Source: an uncultured Actinomycetes bacterium (lineage in GTDB: Bacteria > Actinomycetota > Acidimicrobiia > Acidimicrobiales > Acidimicrobilacustridaceae). From it: a stretch of 23,610 nt of DNA. Below the pieces are notes generated by a model. The model ran no database searches and was not told the origin of the DNA. It worked only from the letters and a program-made list of their open reading frames with translations. The DNA is taken from contig CAMFLJ010000013.1 in NCBI GenBank assembly GCA_945957335.1, positions 1-23,610 of the forward strand, written 5' to 3'. The position numbers and the translations under genes were made by a program. Positions 13,568 to 21,541 of this stretch are shown here, piece by piece (positions within the stretch are counted from its first letter, which is position 1; the number at the start of each line of letters is the position of its first letter).

Positions 13568-16374
13568 CCTGGGTCCTCCTGCTCCACGCCGTCGTCGGCG
13601 GCGGCCTGATGCTGGCCGGTCCGGCCCGCCGGGCGGTGGCCGTGACCGTGGCCCTCCTCGGGCCCGTGGCGATGCTCGGATGGTGGGCCGCCCACCTCAC
13701 CACCGTGCTCGACGGCGGGGTGGTCGAGGAGGCCCACCGATGGGTGCCCCAGCTCGGGCTCACCGTCGAGCTGCGCTTCGACGGCTTCGCCGCCCTGATG
13801 GTGCTGATCGTCTCGGGCATCGGTGTGGCCGTGTTCGCCTACGCCGGCTCCTACTTCGGGGCCGACGCCCCGCTCGGGCGCACGATGGGCCTGCTCACCC
13901 TGTTCAGCGGCGCCATGCTCGGCGTCGTCCTGGCCGACAACCTCATCGTCCTCTACGGCTTCTGGGAGCTGACGTCGATCACGTCGTTCCTCCTCATCGG
14001 CCAGCGCTACTCGATCGCCGCCGCCCGCAGCGCCGCCCTGCAGGCCATCCTCGTCACCGGTGCCGGCGGGCTGGCCATGCTGCTCGGGTTCGTGATCCTC
14101 GGCCAGCAGGCCGGCACCTACCGGCTGAGCGAGATCCTCGCCCACCCGCCGGCCGGGGCCGCGGTCTCGGCCGCCCTCGTGCTGATCGCCCTCGGCGCGT
14201 TCACCAAGTCGGCCCAGTACCCGTTCCACGGCTGGCTGCCCGGCGCCATGGTGGCCCCGACGCCGGTGAGCGCCTACCTGCACTCGGCCACCATGGTGAA
14301 GGCCGGCGTCTACCTCGTGGCCCGCATGGCGCCCGCCTTCGCGCTGATCGCCACCGGCTGGCGCCCGCTCGTCGTCGGCATCGGGCTGCTCTCGATGGTG
14401 GGCGGAGGCCTGCGGGCGCTGCGCCAGCATGACCTCAAGCTGCTGCTGGCCTTCGGCACGATCAGCCAGCTCGGCTTCATGATGGAGCTGTTCGGCGTCG
14501 GCACGGAGGCCGCCACGCTGGCCGGGTGCGCGGTGATCCTGGCCCACGCCCTGTTCAAGGCCACCCTGTTCATGGTCGTCGGCATCGTCGACCACGGCAC
14601 CGGCACCCGCGACATCCGCCGGCTCCCGCCGCTCGGCCCCGGCTGGCGAGGTGTGAAGGTGGCCGCCGTCGTGGCCGCCGCGTCGATGGCCGGGGTGCCG
14701 CTCACGTACGGCTTCGTCGCCAAGGAGCTCGGCCTCGAGGCGTTCCTCCACGGCGACATGACCGCGAGCACCCTCGTGCTGGCGGTGATCGTCGTGGGCT
14801 CGGCGCTCACCGCGGGCTACGCGGCCCGGTTCGTGGCCGGCCTCCTCGGCCGCTACGTGGTCGAACCCACCACCGCTGCTGCACCGGTGGCCGGCGCCGC
14901 CGAACCGGTGCACCCCCCCACCCGGTCGTTCGTCGCCCCCGCGATCGTCCTCACCGGGCTCACCACGCTGTTCGGCCTGGTGCCGGGGCTGCTCGACCGC
15001 TTCCTCGGCGCCGCCGCCGGCGCGCTCTCGATGGTCACCGTGGCCCCGCACCTGGCCGTATGGCACGGGCTCAACGCCGCGCTCGGGCTGTCGGCCGTCG
15101 CCCTCGCCGCTGGCGCCGCCCTCTACCTCCGACGCCGCCAGGTCGACCGCGTGCTCTCGGTGGGCTCAGCCCTCCCGACCGGCAGCGACGGCTACCACGC
15201 CGTCGTCGACGGGGTGCTCCGCGGCGCCGACCGCGTGACCGGCGTGGTGCAGAACGGCTCGATGCCGGTGTACCTCGGGGTGATCCTGACCACCGCGGCG
15301 GTCCTGCCGGCCTCGGCGCTGGTCGCGTCGTGGGCGTGGGACGGATGGCCCCACGCGGTCGACTCGTGGGTCCAGGTCCCGATCGTCATCCTGCTCGTGA
15401 CGGTCTCGCTCGGTGCCGCGGTGATCCGCCACCGCCTCTCGGCCGCCCTGCTCCTGGGCGTCGCCGGCTACGCCATGGCCGCCCTCTTCGTCGTGCAGGG
15501 CGCTCCCGACCTCGCCCTGACCCAGGCCGCCATCGAGACCCTCGGCACCGTGCTGTTCGTGCTCGCCCTGCGCCGCCTCCCGGCCCGCTTCGAGCGCCGG
15601 TCCACCAGCCGCACCCGCACCCTGCGCCTCGCCGTGTCCCTGCTCGTCGGGCTCACCGTGTTCGGCTTCGCCCTCGCTGCGGGCACCCACACCCAGCCCC
15701 GCGACGTGTCGGACCAGATGGTCGAGCGGGCGCTGCCCGACGGCCACGGCCGCAACGTCGTGAACGTGATCCTCGTCGACTTCCGCGGCCTCGACACCCT
15801 CGGGGAGATCACCGTGCTCGCCGTCGCCGGCATCGGCGCGGTGGCCCTCGCCCGGGCCGGGCGCCGACCCCGTGGCGCACCCGCCATGCCCGTCACCGGT
15901 CCCGGGGGCACCACGCGCCACGCCTTCGTCGAGGTCGTGGTGCGCGCCCTCGTCTACGTGGCGTTCGTGGTGTCGATCTACCTGCTCGTGGCCGGCCATA
16001 ACGACCCCGGAGGCGGCTTCGTCGGTGGCCTCGTCGCCGGAGCGGCGGTCGCCCTGCGCTACCTCTCCGGCGGGCTCGACGACGTGCGACGGATGGTGCG
16101 CGCCAAGCCCTGGTCGATCATGGGCACTGGCATCGTGCTCGCCGCCCTGACCGCCACCGTGCCGCTGCTTTTCGGCGAGCCGGTGCTCTCCAACGCCGTG
16201 TGGCACGTCGACCTGCCGCTGCTCGGCGAGATGGCGCCCACCTCGGCCCTGTTCTTCGACACGGGCGTCTACCTCGTGGTCGTGGGGCTCGTGTTCATGG
16301 TGTTCGAGGCCTTCGGCGGCGAGAGCCGGCCCGCCCCCGAGCCCGAGCCCCGTCCCGAGGAGGTGGCGGCATGA
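13564..16374 (+). CDS. mrpA: Mrp Na+/H+ antiporter subunits A and B, fused
   Basis: A 936-residue membrane protein. Residues 1 to about 480 are the NuoL/MrpA proton-channel domain, with FWELTS (Glu135) and lysines Lys215 (FTKSAQYP) and Lys246 (TMVKAG), the conserved channel residues. The C-terminal MrpA part has the DUF4040 region around 630-670 (GAPDLALTQAAIETLG) and a NuoJ/MbhE-like region (NVILVDFRGLDTLGE). From about 785 a complete MrpB domain follows, with GHNDPGGGFVGGL. MrpA is normally about 800 residues and MrpB separate; the fusion is known in other actinobacteria. The Mrp complex exchanges cytoplasmic Na+ for H+. The start ATG has GGGGG 6 bases upstream. Its TGA overlaps the mrpC ATG. 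An acidic Pro-rich tail ends the protein. Confidence 0.95.
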   Translation: MTWVLLLHAVVGGGLMLAGPARRAVAVTVALLGPVAMLGWWAAHLTTVLDGGVVEEAHRWVPQLGLTVELRFDGFAALMVLIVSGIGVAVFAYAGSYFGADAPLGRTMGLLTLFSGAMLGVVLADNLIVLYGFWELTSITSFLLIGQRYSIAAARSAALQAILVTGAGGLAMLLGFVILGQQAGTYRLSEILAHPPAGAAVSAALVLIALGAFTKSAQYPFHGWLPGAMVAPTPVSAYLHSATMVKAGVYLVARMAPAFALIATGWRPLVVGIGLLSMVGGGLRALRQHDLKLLLAFGTISQLGFMMELFGVGTEAATLAGCAVILAHALFKATLFMVVGIVDHGTGTRDIRRLPPLGPGWRGVKVAAVVAAASMAGVPLTYGFVAKELGLEAFLHGDMTASTLVLAVIVVGSALTAGYAARFVAGLLGRYVVEPTTAAAPVAGAAEPVHPPTRSFVAPAIVLTGLTTLFGLVPGLLDRFLGAAAGALSMVTVAPHLAVWHGLNAALGLSAVALAAGAALYLRRRQVDRVLSVGSALPTGSDGYHAVVDGVLRGADRVTGVVQNGSMPVYLGVILTTAAVLPASALVASWAWDGWPHAVDSWVQVPIVILLVTVSLGAAVIRHRLSAALLLGVAGYAMAALFVVQGAPDLALTQAAIETLGTVLFVLALRRLPARFERRSTSRTRTLRLAVSLLVGLTVFGFALAAGTHTQPRDVSDQMVERALPDGHGRNVVNVILVDFRGLDTLGEITVLAVAGIGAVALARAGRRPRGAPAMPVTGPGGTTRHAFVEVVVRALVYVAFVVSIYLLVAGHNDPGGGFVGGLVAGAAVALRYLSGGLDDVRRMVRAKPWSIMGTGIVLAALTATVPLLFGEPVLSNAVWHVDLPLLGEMAPTSALFFDTGVYLVVVGLVFMVFEAFGGESRPAPEPEPRPEEVAA

Positions 16375-16781
16375 GCGTGCTGCTCGCCGCCGCCTCGGCG
16401 GCGCTCTTCTCCATCGGGACCTACCTCGTCCTCCAGCGGAAGCTGAGCCGGATCATCATCGGTCTCGGCCTGCTCTCCCACGGCGCCAACCTCCTCTTCA
16501 TCACGGCCGGTCGGCGGGGCCTTCCGGCGATCATCGGTGCCGGCGACAGCGGCGAGTTCGCCGACCCCCTCCCCCAGGCCCTGATGCTGACGGCGATCGT
16601 CATCACCTTCGGCGTCACCGCCTTCCTCCTGGCTCTCGCCTACCGCAGCTGGCTGCTCACCGACGACGACGAGGTCGAGCACGACATCTCCGACCTCGAC
16701 ATCCTCCTCGGGCGAGGTGGCCACGAGGACGACGCCGACCTGCTCGAGCGCACCCCCGAGCACGACGAGGACCTCTCGTGA
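16371..16781 (+). CDS. mrpC: Mrp antiporter subunit C
   Basis: A 136-residue NuoK-like subunit with three membrane segments (about 3-21, 27-47, 68-92). LSHGANLLFI and DPLPQALMLTAIVI (65-78) are the family motifs. It links the A and D subunits in the membrane arm of the complex. The last 40 residues are strongly acidic (Asp/Glu-rich) and exceed the usual length of about 110-115, probably a cytoplasmic tail. Its ATG overlaps the mrpAB stop (ATGA) and its TGA overlaps the mrpD GTG (GTGA). Confidence 0.93.
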   Translation: MSVLLAAASAALFSIGTYLVLQRKLSRIIIGLGLLSHGANLLFITAGRRGLPAIIGAGDSGEFADPLPQALMLTAIVITFGVTAFLLALAYRSWLLTDDDEVEHDISDLDILLGRGGHEDDADLLERTPEHDEDLS

Positions 16782-18271
16782 AGGCCCTCGTCGCCATCCC
16801 CGTCGTCGTGCCCCTCGTGGCCGCCGGGCTCTGCATGCTGGTCGGCCGGTCCCGGGCCGCCCAGCGGGCCATCTCGCTCACGGCCCTCACCGCCTCCGCC
16901 GTGGCTGCGGTGGTGGTGCTGGTCGGGGTCGATCGCGACGGCACCGTGGTCGTCGACGCCGGCGGGTGGGGCGGTCCCTTCGGCATCGTGCTGGTGGCCG
17001 ACCGCCTGGCCGCGCTCATGCTGGCGATCGCCACCATCACCCTGCTGCTCGTGCTCGTCTACGCCATCGGCCAGCCCGGCGCCGAGCGCAACCACGTCGG
17101 CTTCCAGTCGGCCTACATGGTCCTGTCCGCCGGCGTGGCGCTGTCGTTCCTCACCGGCGACCTGTTCACGATGTTCGTCGGCTTCGAGATGATGCTGACG
17201 GCGAGCTACGTGCTCATGACCCTCGGCGGCACCCGCGACCAGGTCCGCTCGGGCATGACCTATGTGGTCATCAGCCTGGTGGCCTCGGTGCTGTTCCTGG
17301 CCGCGCTGGCACTCGTCTACACCGCGACGGGCACGGTGAACCTGGCCGACCTCTCCCAGCGCATCCCCCTGCTCGACCCCGGCCTGCAGCGGGCGTTCGC
17401 GCTGCTGCTCCTCGTCGTGTTCGGCATCAAGGCCGCGGTCTTCCCGCTCTTCTTCTGGCTGCCCGACAGCTACCCCACCGCGCCCTCGCCGGTCACGGCC
17501 ATCTTCGCCGGCCTGCTCACCAAGGTCGGGGTGTACGCCCTCCTGCGCACCCAGCTGCTGCTCTTCCCGCCCGAGTCGCGCCCGGCCACCCTGCTGCTCT
17601 GGATCGCCGGGCTGACGATGGTGGTCGGCGTGCTCGGTGCCGTCGCCCAGAAGGACATGAAGCGGATCCTGTCGTTCCACATCGTCAGCCAGATCGGCTA
17701 CATGGTCATGGGCCTGGCGTTGTTCACCGTCGCCGGGGTGGCGGCCGCGATCTACTTCATCGTCCACCAGGTGGTGGTGAAGACCGCGCTCTTCCTCACC
17801 GGTGGCCTCGTCGAGCACGCCGGTGGCTCGAGCCGGCTCAACCGGGTGGGCGGCATGCTCGCCACCGCACCCGTGGTGGCCGTGCTCTTCCTCGTGCCGG
17901 CCCTGAGCCTGGCCGGGTTCCCGCCGATGTCGGGCTTCGTCGGCAAGTTCGCCCTCCTCGACGCCGGCGCCGGCTCGGCGGTGTGGTGGGTGCTCGCGGC
18001 CGCCGTCGTCGCCGCGTTCCTCACGCTCTTCTCGATGACCAAGATCTGGGCCGGCGTGTTCTGGAACCCCCGCGAGCGCGAGCCCGGCTCCGCGCCGGCG
18101 CCGGTCGGCCGCCTCGGCGGCCCCGTGCTGATGGTGGCGCCGACGGCCGCGCTGGTCGTGCTCACGGTGCTGCTCGGCGTCTTCGCCGGGCCGCTCTACG
18201 ACCTCGTCACCCGCGCCGCGACCGGCCTGCTCGACCCGGCCGTCTACCGCGCCGAGGTGCTGGGCCGATGA
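16778..18271 (+). CDS. mrpD: Mrp antiporter subunit D
   Basis: A 497-residue NuoM/NuoN-like subunit of normal family length with about 14 membrane segments. FVGFEMMLTASY places the essential Glu at residue 137, the same number as in Bacillus MrpD. Lys218 (FGIKAAVFPLFFWLPD) and Lys249 (LLTKVGVYALLR) are the conserved channel lysines, followed by the AQKDMKRILSFHIVSQIGY segment. This is one of the two ion-translocating subunits. It starts with GTG, overlapping the mrpC stop, and ends in ATGA with mrpE, so expression is by coupled translation. Confidence 0.95.
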   Translation: MKALVAIPVVVPLVAAGLCMLVGRSRAAQRAISLTALTASAVAAVVVLVGVDRDGTVVVDAGGWGGPFGIVLVADRLAALMLAIATITLLLVLVYAIGQPGAERNHVGFQSAYMVLSAGVALSFLTGDLFTMFVGFEMMLTASYVLMTLGGTRDQVRSGMTYVVISLVASVLFLAALALVYTATGTVNLADLSQRIPLLDPGLQRAFALLLLVVFGIKAAVFPLFFWLPDSYPTAPSPVTAIFAGLLTKVGVYALLRTQLLLFPPESRPATLLLWIAGLTMVVGVLGAVAQKDMKRILSFHIVSQIGYMVMGLALFTVAGVAAAIYFIVHQVVVKTALFLTGGLVEHAGGSSRLNRVGGMLATAPVVAVLFLVPALSLAGFPPMSGFVGKFALLDAGAGSAVWWVLAAAVVAAFLTLFSMTKIWAGVFWNPREREPGSAPAPVGRLGGPVLMVAPTAALVVLTVLLGVFAGPLYDLVTRAATGLLDPAVYRAEVLGR

Positions 18272-18789
18272 GGCGCCTCGCCCTCGGGGCCGTGCTGGTG
18301 GTGGTGTGGGTCCTGCTCTGGGACGACCTCACGTGGGGCCAGGCGGTGGCCGGCGCCGTGGTGGCGGCCGCGCTAATGCTGGCGCTGCCATCGCCCCCGC
18401 CCCGGCCCGGCGGCGGGGGGCTCACGTTCCGCCCGGTGCCGGCCCTGCGCCTCCTCGCCTGGTTCGCCTGGCAGTTCGTGCTGTCCAACCTGTCGGTGGC
18501 CCGGGCCGTGCTCTTCCCCCGCCGCTGGGTGCGCACCGGCGTGCTCCACGTCGAGCTGCGGGCCACGTCGCCGACCCTCGCCGCACTGGTGTCGAACCTC
18601 ACCGCCCTCACGCCGGGCATGCAGCCCGTCGACGGCCGGCCCGACGGCTCGGCCATCGACATCCACGTCCTCTCGCTCCTCGACGAGGACGCGTCGCGCC
18701 ACGTCGTGCAGCAGCTCGAGGACCTCGTGCTCGCCGCCTTCGACCCCGCCGGGCGCCCCGGCCCCCGTCCCGCCGAGGAGCAGCCGTGA
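18268..18789 (+). CDS. mrpE: Mrp antiporter subunit E
   Basis: A 173-residue MrpE/MnhE protein. Two or three hydrophobic segments (about 5-41 and 58-83) come first, with a Pro/Gly-rich linker between. A soluble domain follows, holding the family motif VSNLTALTPGM (108-118) and the IDIHVLSLLDE strand. MrpE is needed for assembly or full activity of the complex. The ATG overlaps the mrpD stop; the TGA overlaps the mrpF GTG. Confidence 0.92.
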   Translation: MRRLALGAVLVVVWVLLWDDLTWGQAVAGAVVAAALMLALPSPPPRPGGGGLTFRPVPALRLLAWFAWQFVLSNLSVARAVLFPRRWVRTGVLHVELRATSPTLAALVSNLTALTPGMQPVDGRPDGSAIDIHVLSLLDEDASRHVVQQLEDLVLAAFDPAGRPGPRPAEEQP

Positions 18790-19043
18790 TCGTCGTGACC
18801 AGCGTGGCCCTCGCCCTCGCCGCCCTCGGGTTCACCTACCGGCTCCTCCGCGGGCCCGACCTCGCCAACCGCATCGTCGGCTTCGACGGTCTGCTGAGCG
18901 TGCTCGTCATCGGCATCCTGGCCAACGCCGTGCGCACCGGCAGCGAGGCGATGCTCCCGGTCGTCCTCGTGCTCACCCTGCTGGCGTTCTCCGGCACCGC
19001 CCTGCTCGGGCGCTTCATCGAGGCGGGTGACGATGATCGGTGA
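18786..19043 (+). CDS. mrpF: Mrp antiporter subunit F
   Basis: An 85-residue three-segment membrane protein. LRGPDLANRIVGFD at 21-34 is the MrpF/MnhF signature, and the final helix ends in GRFIEAGDDD. It starts with GTG within the mrpE stop (GTGA). Length is normal for the family (about 85-95). Confidence 0.92.
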   Translation: MIVVTSVALALAALGFTYRLLRGPDLANRIVGFDGLLSVLVIGILANAVRTGSEAMLPVVLVLTLLAFSGTALLGRFIEAGDDDR

Positions 19044-19356
19044 GGTCCTCGTCGCCCTCGGCGCCGTGCTGGCCGCCATCGCCGCGCTCGGCGCGGTCCG
19101 CCTCGACGGCGTGCTGGCCCGCACCCACGCGCTCACCACGGCCGCTACCGGAGGCATCACCTGCGCCCTCGTCGGCGCCGCCATCGCCCTCGCCTCGGCC
19201 AGCGCGGCCACCACCCTGGCCCTCGCCCTGGCCCTCCAGCTCTTCACGTTCCCGGTGGGTGCGAACCTCGTCGCCCACGCCGTCTACACCCGCCGCCTCG
19301 ACGGCGTCGGCCGCGCCACCGAAACCGAACCGGGCGAGGGCGGCGCCGCCGAGTGA
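19033..19356 (+). CDS. mrpG: Mrp antiporter subunit G
   Basis: A 107-residue MrpG/MnhG protein with three hydrophobic segments. VRLDGVLARTHALTTAATGG (22-41) corresponds to the family's R-x-P-D-x-x-x-R-x-H-A segment. The start ATG 19033 is placed 6 bases after a GAGGCGG ribosome site and overlaps mrpF by 11 bases; an in-frame GTG at 19027 is the alternative. The last gene of the operon, followed by a terminator-like hairpin. Confidence 0.9.
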   Translation: MIGEVLVALGAVLAAIAALGAVRLDGVLARTHALTTAATGGITCALVGAAIALASASAATTLALALALQLFTFPVGANLVAHAVYTRRLDGVGRATETEPGEGGAAE

Positions 19357-19364
19357 GCACCCGG

Positions 19365-19384
19365 ACGGCCCTCCACGGGGCCGT
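19365..19384 (+). terminator. Hairpin after the mrp operon
   Basis: ACGGCCC (19365-19371) pairs perfectly with GGGCCGT (19378-19384) around a 6-base loop, 8 bases after the mrpG stop. The following TCCCC has no proper T-run. A terminator is inferred from its place. Confidence 0.5.
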
Positions 19385-19431
19385 TCCCCGGTTGGGCCGC
19401 CGCGAGGCGGTCGGCTAGGGTTCCGTGCCCC

Positions 19432-19505
19432 GGGCGATTGGCTCAGATGGTTAGAGCGCTGCCTTCACACGGCAGAGGTCACAGGTTCGAGTCCTGTATC
19501 GCCCA
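19432..19505 (+). tRNA. tRNA-Val (anticodon CAC)
   Basis: A full cloverleaf of 74 bases. The acceptor GGGCGAT pairs with ATCGCCC, the D-arm is GCTC/GAGC, and the anticodon stem CTGCC/GGCAG encloses loop TTCACAC with anticodon CAC at 19466-19468. The T-arm is ACAGG/CCTGT with loop TTCGAGT. The discriminator base is A. CCA is not encoded at the 3' end. It decodes GUG valine codons, which are heavily used in this GC-rich genome. Confidence 0.97.
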
Positions 19506-19534
19506 CTCCACCGAGCTCGGTGTACCCACAGCTC

Positions 19535-19556
19535 AGCCGCCCCTCCCGGGGCGGCT
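19535..19556 (+). terminator. Terminator hairpin after the tRNA
   Basis: A perfect 9-bp stem AGCCGCCCC / GGGGCGGCT with a TCCC tetraloop, about 30 bases past the tRNA. It is followed by GTTCTGCGT, a weak T-containing tail. It is the best single-hairpin terminator in the window. Confidence 0.7.
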
Positions 19557-19608
19557 GTTCTGCGTCTCGGGCGGTCTGCGCGGCGCGCGATCGGGCAGGG
19601 ACCGGTCC

Positions 19609-19851
19609 ATGAGCACGAAGCGAATCGACATCGTCCACAAGCGGGATCGGTGGGTCGCGGAGGGACGCAAGCACCGCGCCGTCACCACCGCCGACTCGAA
19701 GTCCGACCTCGTCGAGAAGGTCACCCGCAAGGCGCGCGCCGACGCCAAGAAGGGCAAGGCCACCACGGTGAGGGTCCACAAGAAGAACGGCCACCTCCAG
19801 GAGGAGCGGACCTACCACCGGGCCCCGGCACCTCGGAGCGCGAAGCGCTGA
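19609..19851 (+). CDS. DUF2188 family small protein
   Basis: An 80-residue basic protein. The pattern IDIVHKRDRWVAEGRKHRAV, then an Ala/Lys-rich helix, then TTVRVHKKNGHLQEERTYH matches the beta-alpha-beta fold of DUF2188. The role of this family is unknown. The C-terminus is a short Pro/Arg/Lys tail. An AGGG is 8 bases before ATG 19609. The frame is open further upstream through the tRNA, but that part is a translation of tRNA sequence and is not real. It is followed at 84 bases by the DUF2383 gene. Confidence 0.8.
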   Translation: MSTKRIDIVHKRDRWVAEGRKHRAVTTADSKSDLVEKVTRKARADAKKGKATTVRVHKKNGHLQEERTYHRAPAPRSAKR

Positions 19852-19935
19852 ACATCGACGGGACCGGGCCCGGCGCACGCACCGGGGCGCCGGCCGGTGG
19901 GTAGGGAAGCCCCCACACGACACGGAGGAGAGACC

Positions 19936-20382
19936 ATGAGCACCGACGCCAAGGTCACCAAGGAACTCATCGAGACGCTGCAGGACGGCGAGGACGGCTT
20001 CGCCCGGGTGGCCGACGAGGTGGCCGACAGCGACACCCCAGAGCTCTCGACCGAGCTGCGGCGGTTGAGCCAGCAGCGGGCGCAGTTCCGCGGCGAGCTC
20101 GAGGAGCTGGCACGCGAGTACGGCGACGACATCGAGGAGTCCGGCTCCGCCGCCGGCGCCGTGCACCGGGGCTGGATCGCCCTGAAGGACGCGCTCACGG
20201 GCTCGTCACCCGACGCCGTGCTCAAGGCCGCGGTGACGGGTGAGGACCACGCCGTGCGGGAGTACGACAAGGCCCTCGAGGACGACATCTCCCCGACCCT
20301 GCGCACGGTCGTCGAGCGCCAGCGCGGCGAGATCGTGGTGGCGCGCGACAAGGTCAGCGCCCTCGCCGACGCCCGCTCCTGA
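19936..20382 (+). CDS. DUF2383 / PA2169-type four-helix-bundle protein
   Basis: A 148-residue, strongly acidic, all-helical soluble protein. ELIETLQDGEDGFARVADEV, the QRAQFRGELEELA helix, the central GSAAGAVHRGWIALKDAL, and GEDHAVREYDKAL are the textbook PA2169/DUF2383 pattern, a ferritin-like bundle of unknown function often linked to stress. The ATG at 19936 has a strong GGAGGAG 5 bases before it. The 3' end overlaps the small membrane protein gene by 29 bases. Confidence 0.88.
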   Translation: MSTDAKVTKELIETLQDGEDGFARVADEVADSDTPELSTELRRLSQQRAQFRGELEELAREYGDDIEESGSAAGAVHRGWIALKDALTGSSPDAVLKAAVTGEDHAVREYDKALEDDISPTLRTVVERQRGEIVVARDKVSALADARS

Positions 20383-20659
20383 CCGCTCCCCGGCGCGGCG
20401 GGCGCCGGGGTGAGGCCAACATCCAGAAGAAGCCGAGCGTCGCCATCATGCCCACCGGGAAGCCGATGACCGCCGGGATGGACCGCCAGTCGAACACCGT
20501 GGCGAGGGCGACGATCGTGGCCGAGACCAGCCAGATCGGGAAGAGCGTCTCGCGGTAGGGCGGACCACCGTCGCCTGCCGCGCGGCGCTCCGACCACGTG
20601 GGCTCCACCGGCCCCGGCAAGTGGTCGAAGTTCAGCTTGGTGCCGTCTCGTCTCCTCAC
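20354..20659 (-). CDS. Small two-helix membrane protein, unknown
   Basis: A 101-residue protein not recognised as a family. An N-terminal polar segment (about 1-38, including LNFDHLPGPVEPTWSERR) is followed by two hydrophobic segments (about 39-56 and 62-82) with a short DWRSIP turn. An Arg-rich tail comes last. The basic tail and the positive-inside rule suggest the tail is cytoplasmic. The start is GTG 20659, preceded by a weak GGCGGG. The last part of the gene passes through the DUF2383 terminator hairpin and into the DUF2383 coding end, so the true C-terminus could be under dual constraint. Hydrophobic pattern and frame continuity support a real gene. Confidence 0.6.
   Translation of the reverse strand: MRRRDGTKLNFDHLPGPVEPTWSERRAAGDGGPPYRETLFPIWLVSATIVALATVFDWRSIPAVIGFPVGMMATLGFFWMLASPRRPPRRGAVRSGRRRGR
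20388..20410 (+). terminator. Terminator-like hairpin after the DUF2383 gene
   Basis: CCCCGGCGC (20388-20396) pairs perfectly with GCGCCGGGG (20402-20410) around GGCGG, 5 bases past the DUF2383 stop. It lies within the convergent membrane-protein gene. No T-run follows. Confidence 0.55.
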
Positions 20660-20693
20660 CCCGCCAGTGTCCCCAGGGGGTGTGACAGGCCGA

Positions 20694-20707
20694 ACCGGCA
20701 CACCGGT
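20694..20707 (-). terminator. Weak hairpin after the lipoprotein gene
   Basis: ACCGG and CCGGT form a 5-bp stem with a CACA loop, 9 bases past the lipoprotein stop. Position suggests a terminator, but the stem is short. Confidence 0.25.
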
Positions 20708-20715
20708 CAGAGGCG

Positions 20716-21519
20716 TCAGCCGAGCAGGCGGCCCTGGAGGTCGGTGGTGAGGTACGCCACCCGCGAGCGGGTCCACGGCTGGCCCGACTCGGTGTCGTAG
20801 GTCGACGGAAGGGTGATGCCGTCGATGGCCGTCGCGTCGAGGCCGGCCGCCTTGGCGGTGAGCAGGCAGCGCCCCTCGTGGTCGGCGAAGCAGATCACCC
20901 CGATGCGCCCGAGGGCCGCCTCGCCCGAGCCCGCCACCTGGTCGGCCACGCCCCGGGTGCTGAGGTACACCACGTTGCCGGCGGCGTCGGTCGTGGGCTC
21001 GATCGAGTTCACGCCCTCCGCGCCGTCGGCGATCATCAACCGGGCCACCTCCCACTGGGCGTAGACCGGCATCGGGTGCTCGGCCACGAAGGCGGCGGTG
21101 ACGTCGGCGAGCTCCTGGTTGGTCGGGCCGGGGCTCACGGTGCCGTCCGGCGCCACCCGGTTGCCGAAGGCGAACACGACCACCGAGTCGACCTGGTCGG
21201 CGGCCACACCGCTGGGGCGGTAGGTGAGCAAGGGGGTCGTGGCGACCTCGGCCATGGGCACCTTGGCCTCCCATGCGGCGAGGCCGTCGGGCCCGATGGC
21301 GGCGACGACCTGTTCGGCCACCGACGCGTCGCCCCACTCATCGGTGAGCCGGCTCACCATCGCGCTCCGGTAGTCGACCGGAGCCGTGGTCGTCGGCGCC
21401 TCGGTGGTCACCGCTGCCCGGTTCGCGCCGTCACTGCTGCTGCCCCCGCACGCCGCGAGCAGGCTCGCCCCCAGCGCCAGGATGCCGGCCACCACGAGCG
21501 CGCGTCGTCGATCCCCCAT
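20716..21519 (-). CDS. Lipoprotein, possibly DUF218 (YdcF/SanA-like)
   Basis: A 267-residue exported protein. The signal ends in LLAAC with lipid Cys24, followed by a Ser/Thr-rich linker to about 48. The mature part has VDSVVVFAFGNRVAPDGTVS near the middle. Later VICFADHEGRCLLTAKAAGLDA and LPSTYDTESGQPWTRSRVAY resemble the late H-x-x-R and WTR-type segments of DUF218/YdcF/SanA proteins, which act in the cell envelope. The resemblance is partial and the usual Gly-rich first strand is altered, so the family call is weak; the lipoprotein call is strong. The ATG at 21519 follows a leaderless-type promoter. No ribosome site is present. Confidence 0.7.
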   Translation of the reverse strand: MGDRRRALVVAGILALGASLLAACGGSSSDGANRAAVTTEAPTTTAPVDYRSAMVSRLTDEWGDASVAEQVVAAIGPDGLAAWEAKVPMAEVATTPLLTYRPSGVAADQVDSVVVFAFGNRVAPDGTVSPGPTNQELADVTAAFVAEHPMPVYAQWEVARLMIADGAEGVNSIEPTTDAAGNVVYLSTRGVADQVAGSGEAALGRIGVICFADHEGRCLLTAKAAGLDATAIDGITLPSTYDTESGQPWTRSRVAYLTTDLQGRLLG

Positions 21520-21526
21520 GGCCCGA

Positions 21527-21532
21527 ACGCTA
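21527..21532 (-). promoter_or_regulatory. -10 box of leaderless lipoprotein gene
   Basis: On the minus strand TAGCGT is followed by 7 bases and then the ATG at 21519, so the transcript should begin at or next to the start codon. There is no Shine-Dalgarno sequence. The box lies in the short gap after the DUF167 gene. Confidence 0.45.
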
Positions 21533-21541
21533 CCTGGCCCG

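Noticed and set aside
13345..15066. Minus-strand open frame of about 573 codons, His/Glu/Gly/Arg-rich
   Set aside because: Antisense shadow of mrpA and its leader; the composition reflects the complement of hydrophobic Leu/Ala/Val codons.
16717..18267. Upstream extension of the mrpE frame to about 690 codons
   Set aside because: Overlaps mrpD, which has all its conserved residues; the extension is Arg/Gly/His-rich and the ATGA junction fixes the mrpE start.
19438..19608. Open frame beginning within the tRNA and running into the DUF2188 gene
   Set aside because: Its first residues are a translation of the tRNA-Val gene, a well-known artefact; the real start is the ATG at 19609.
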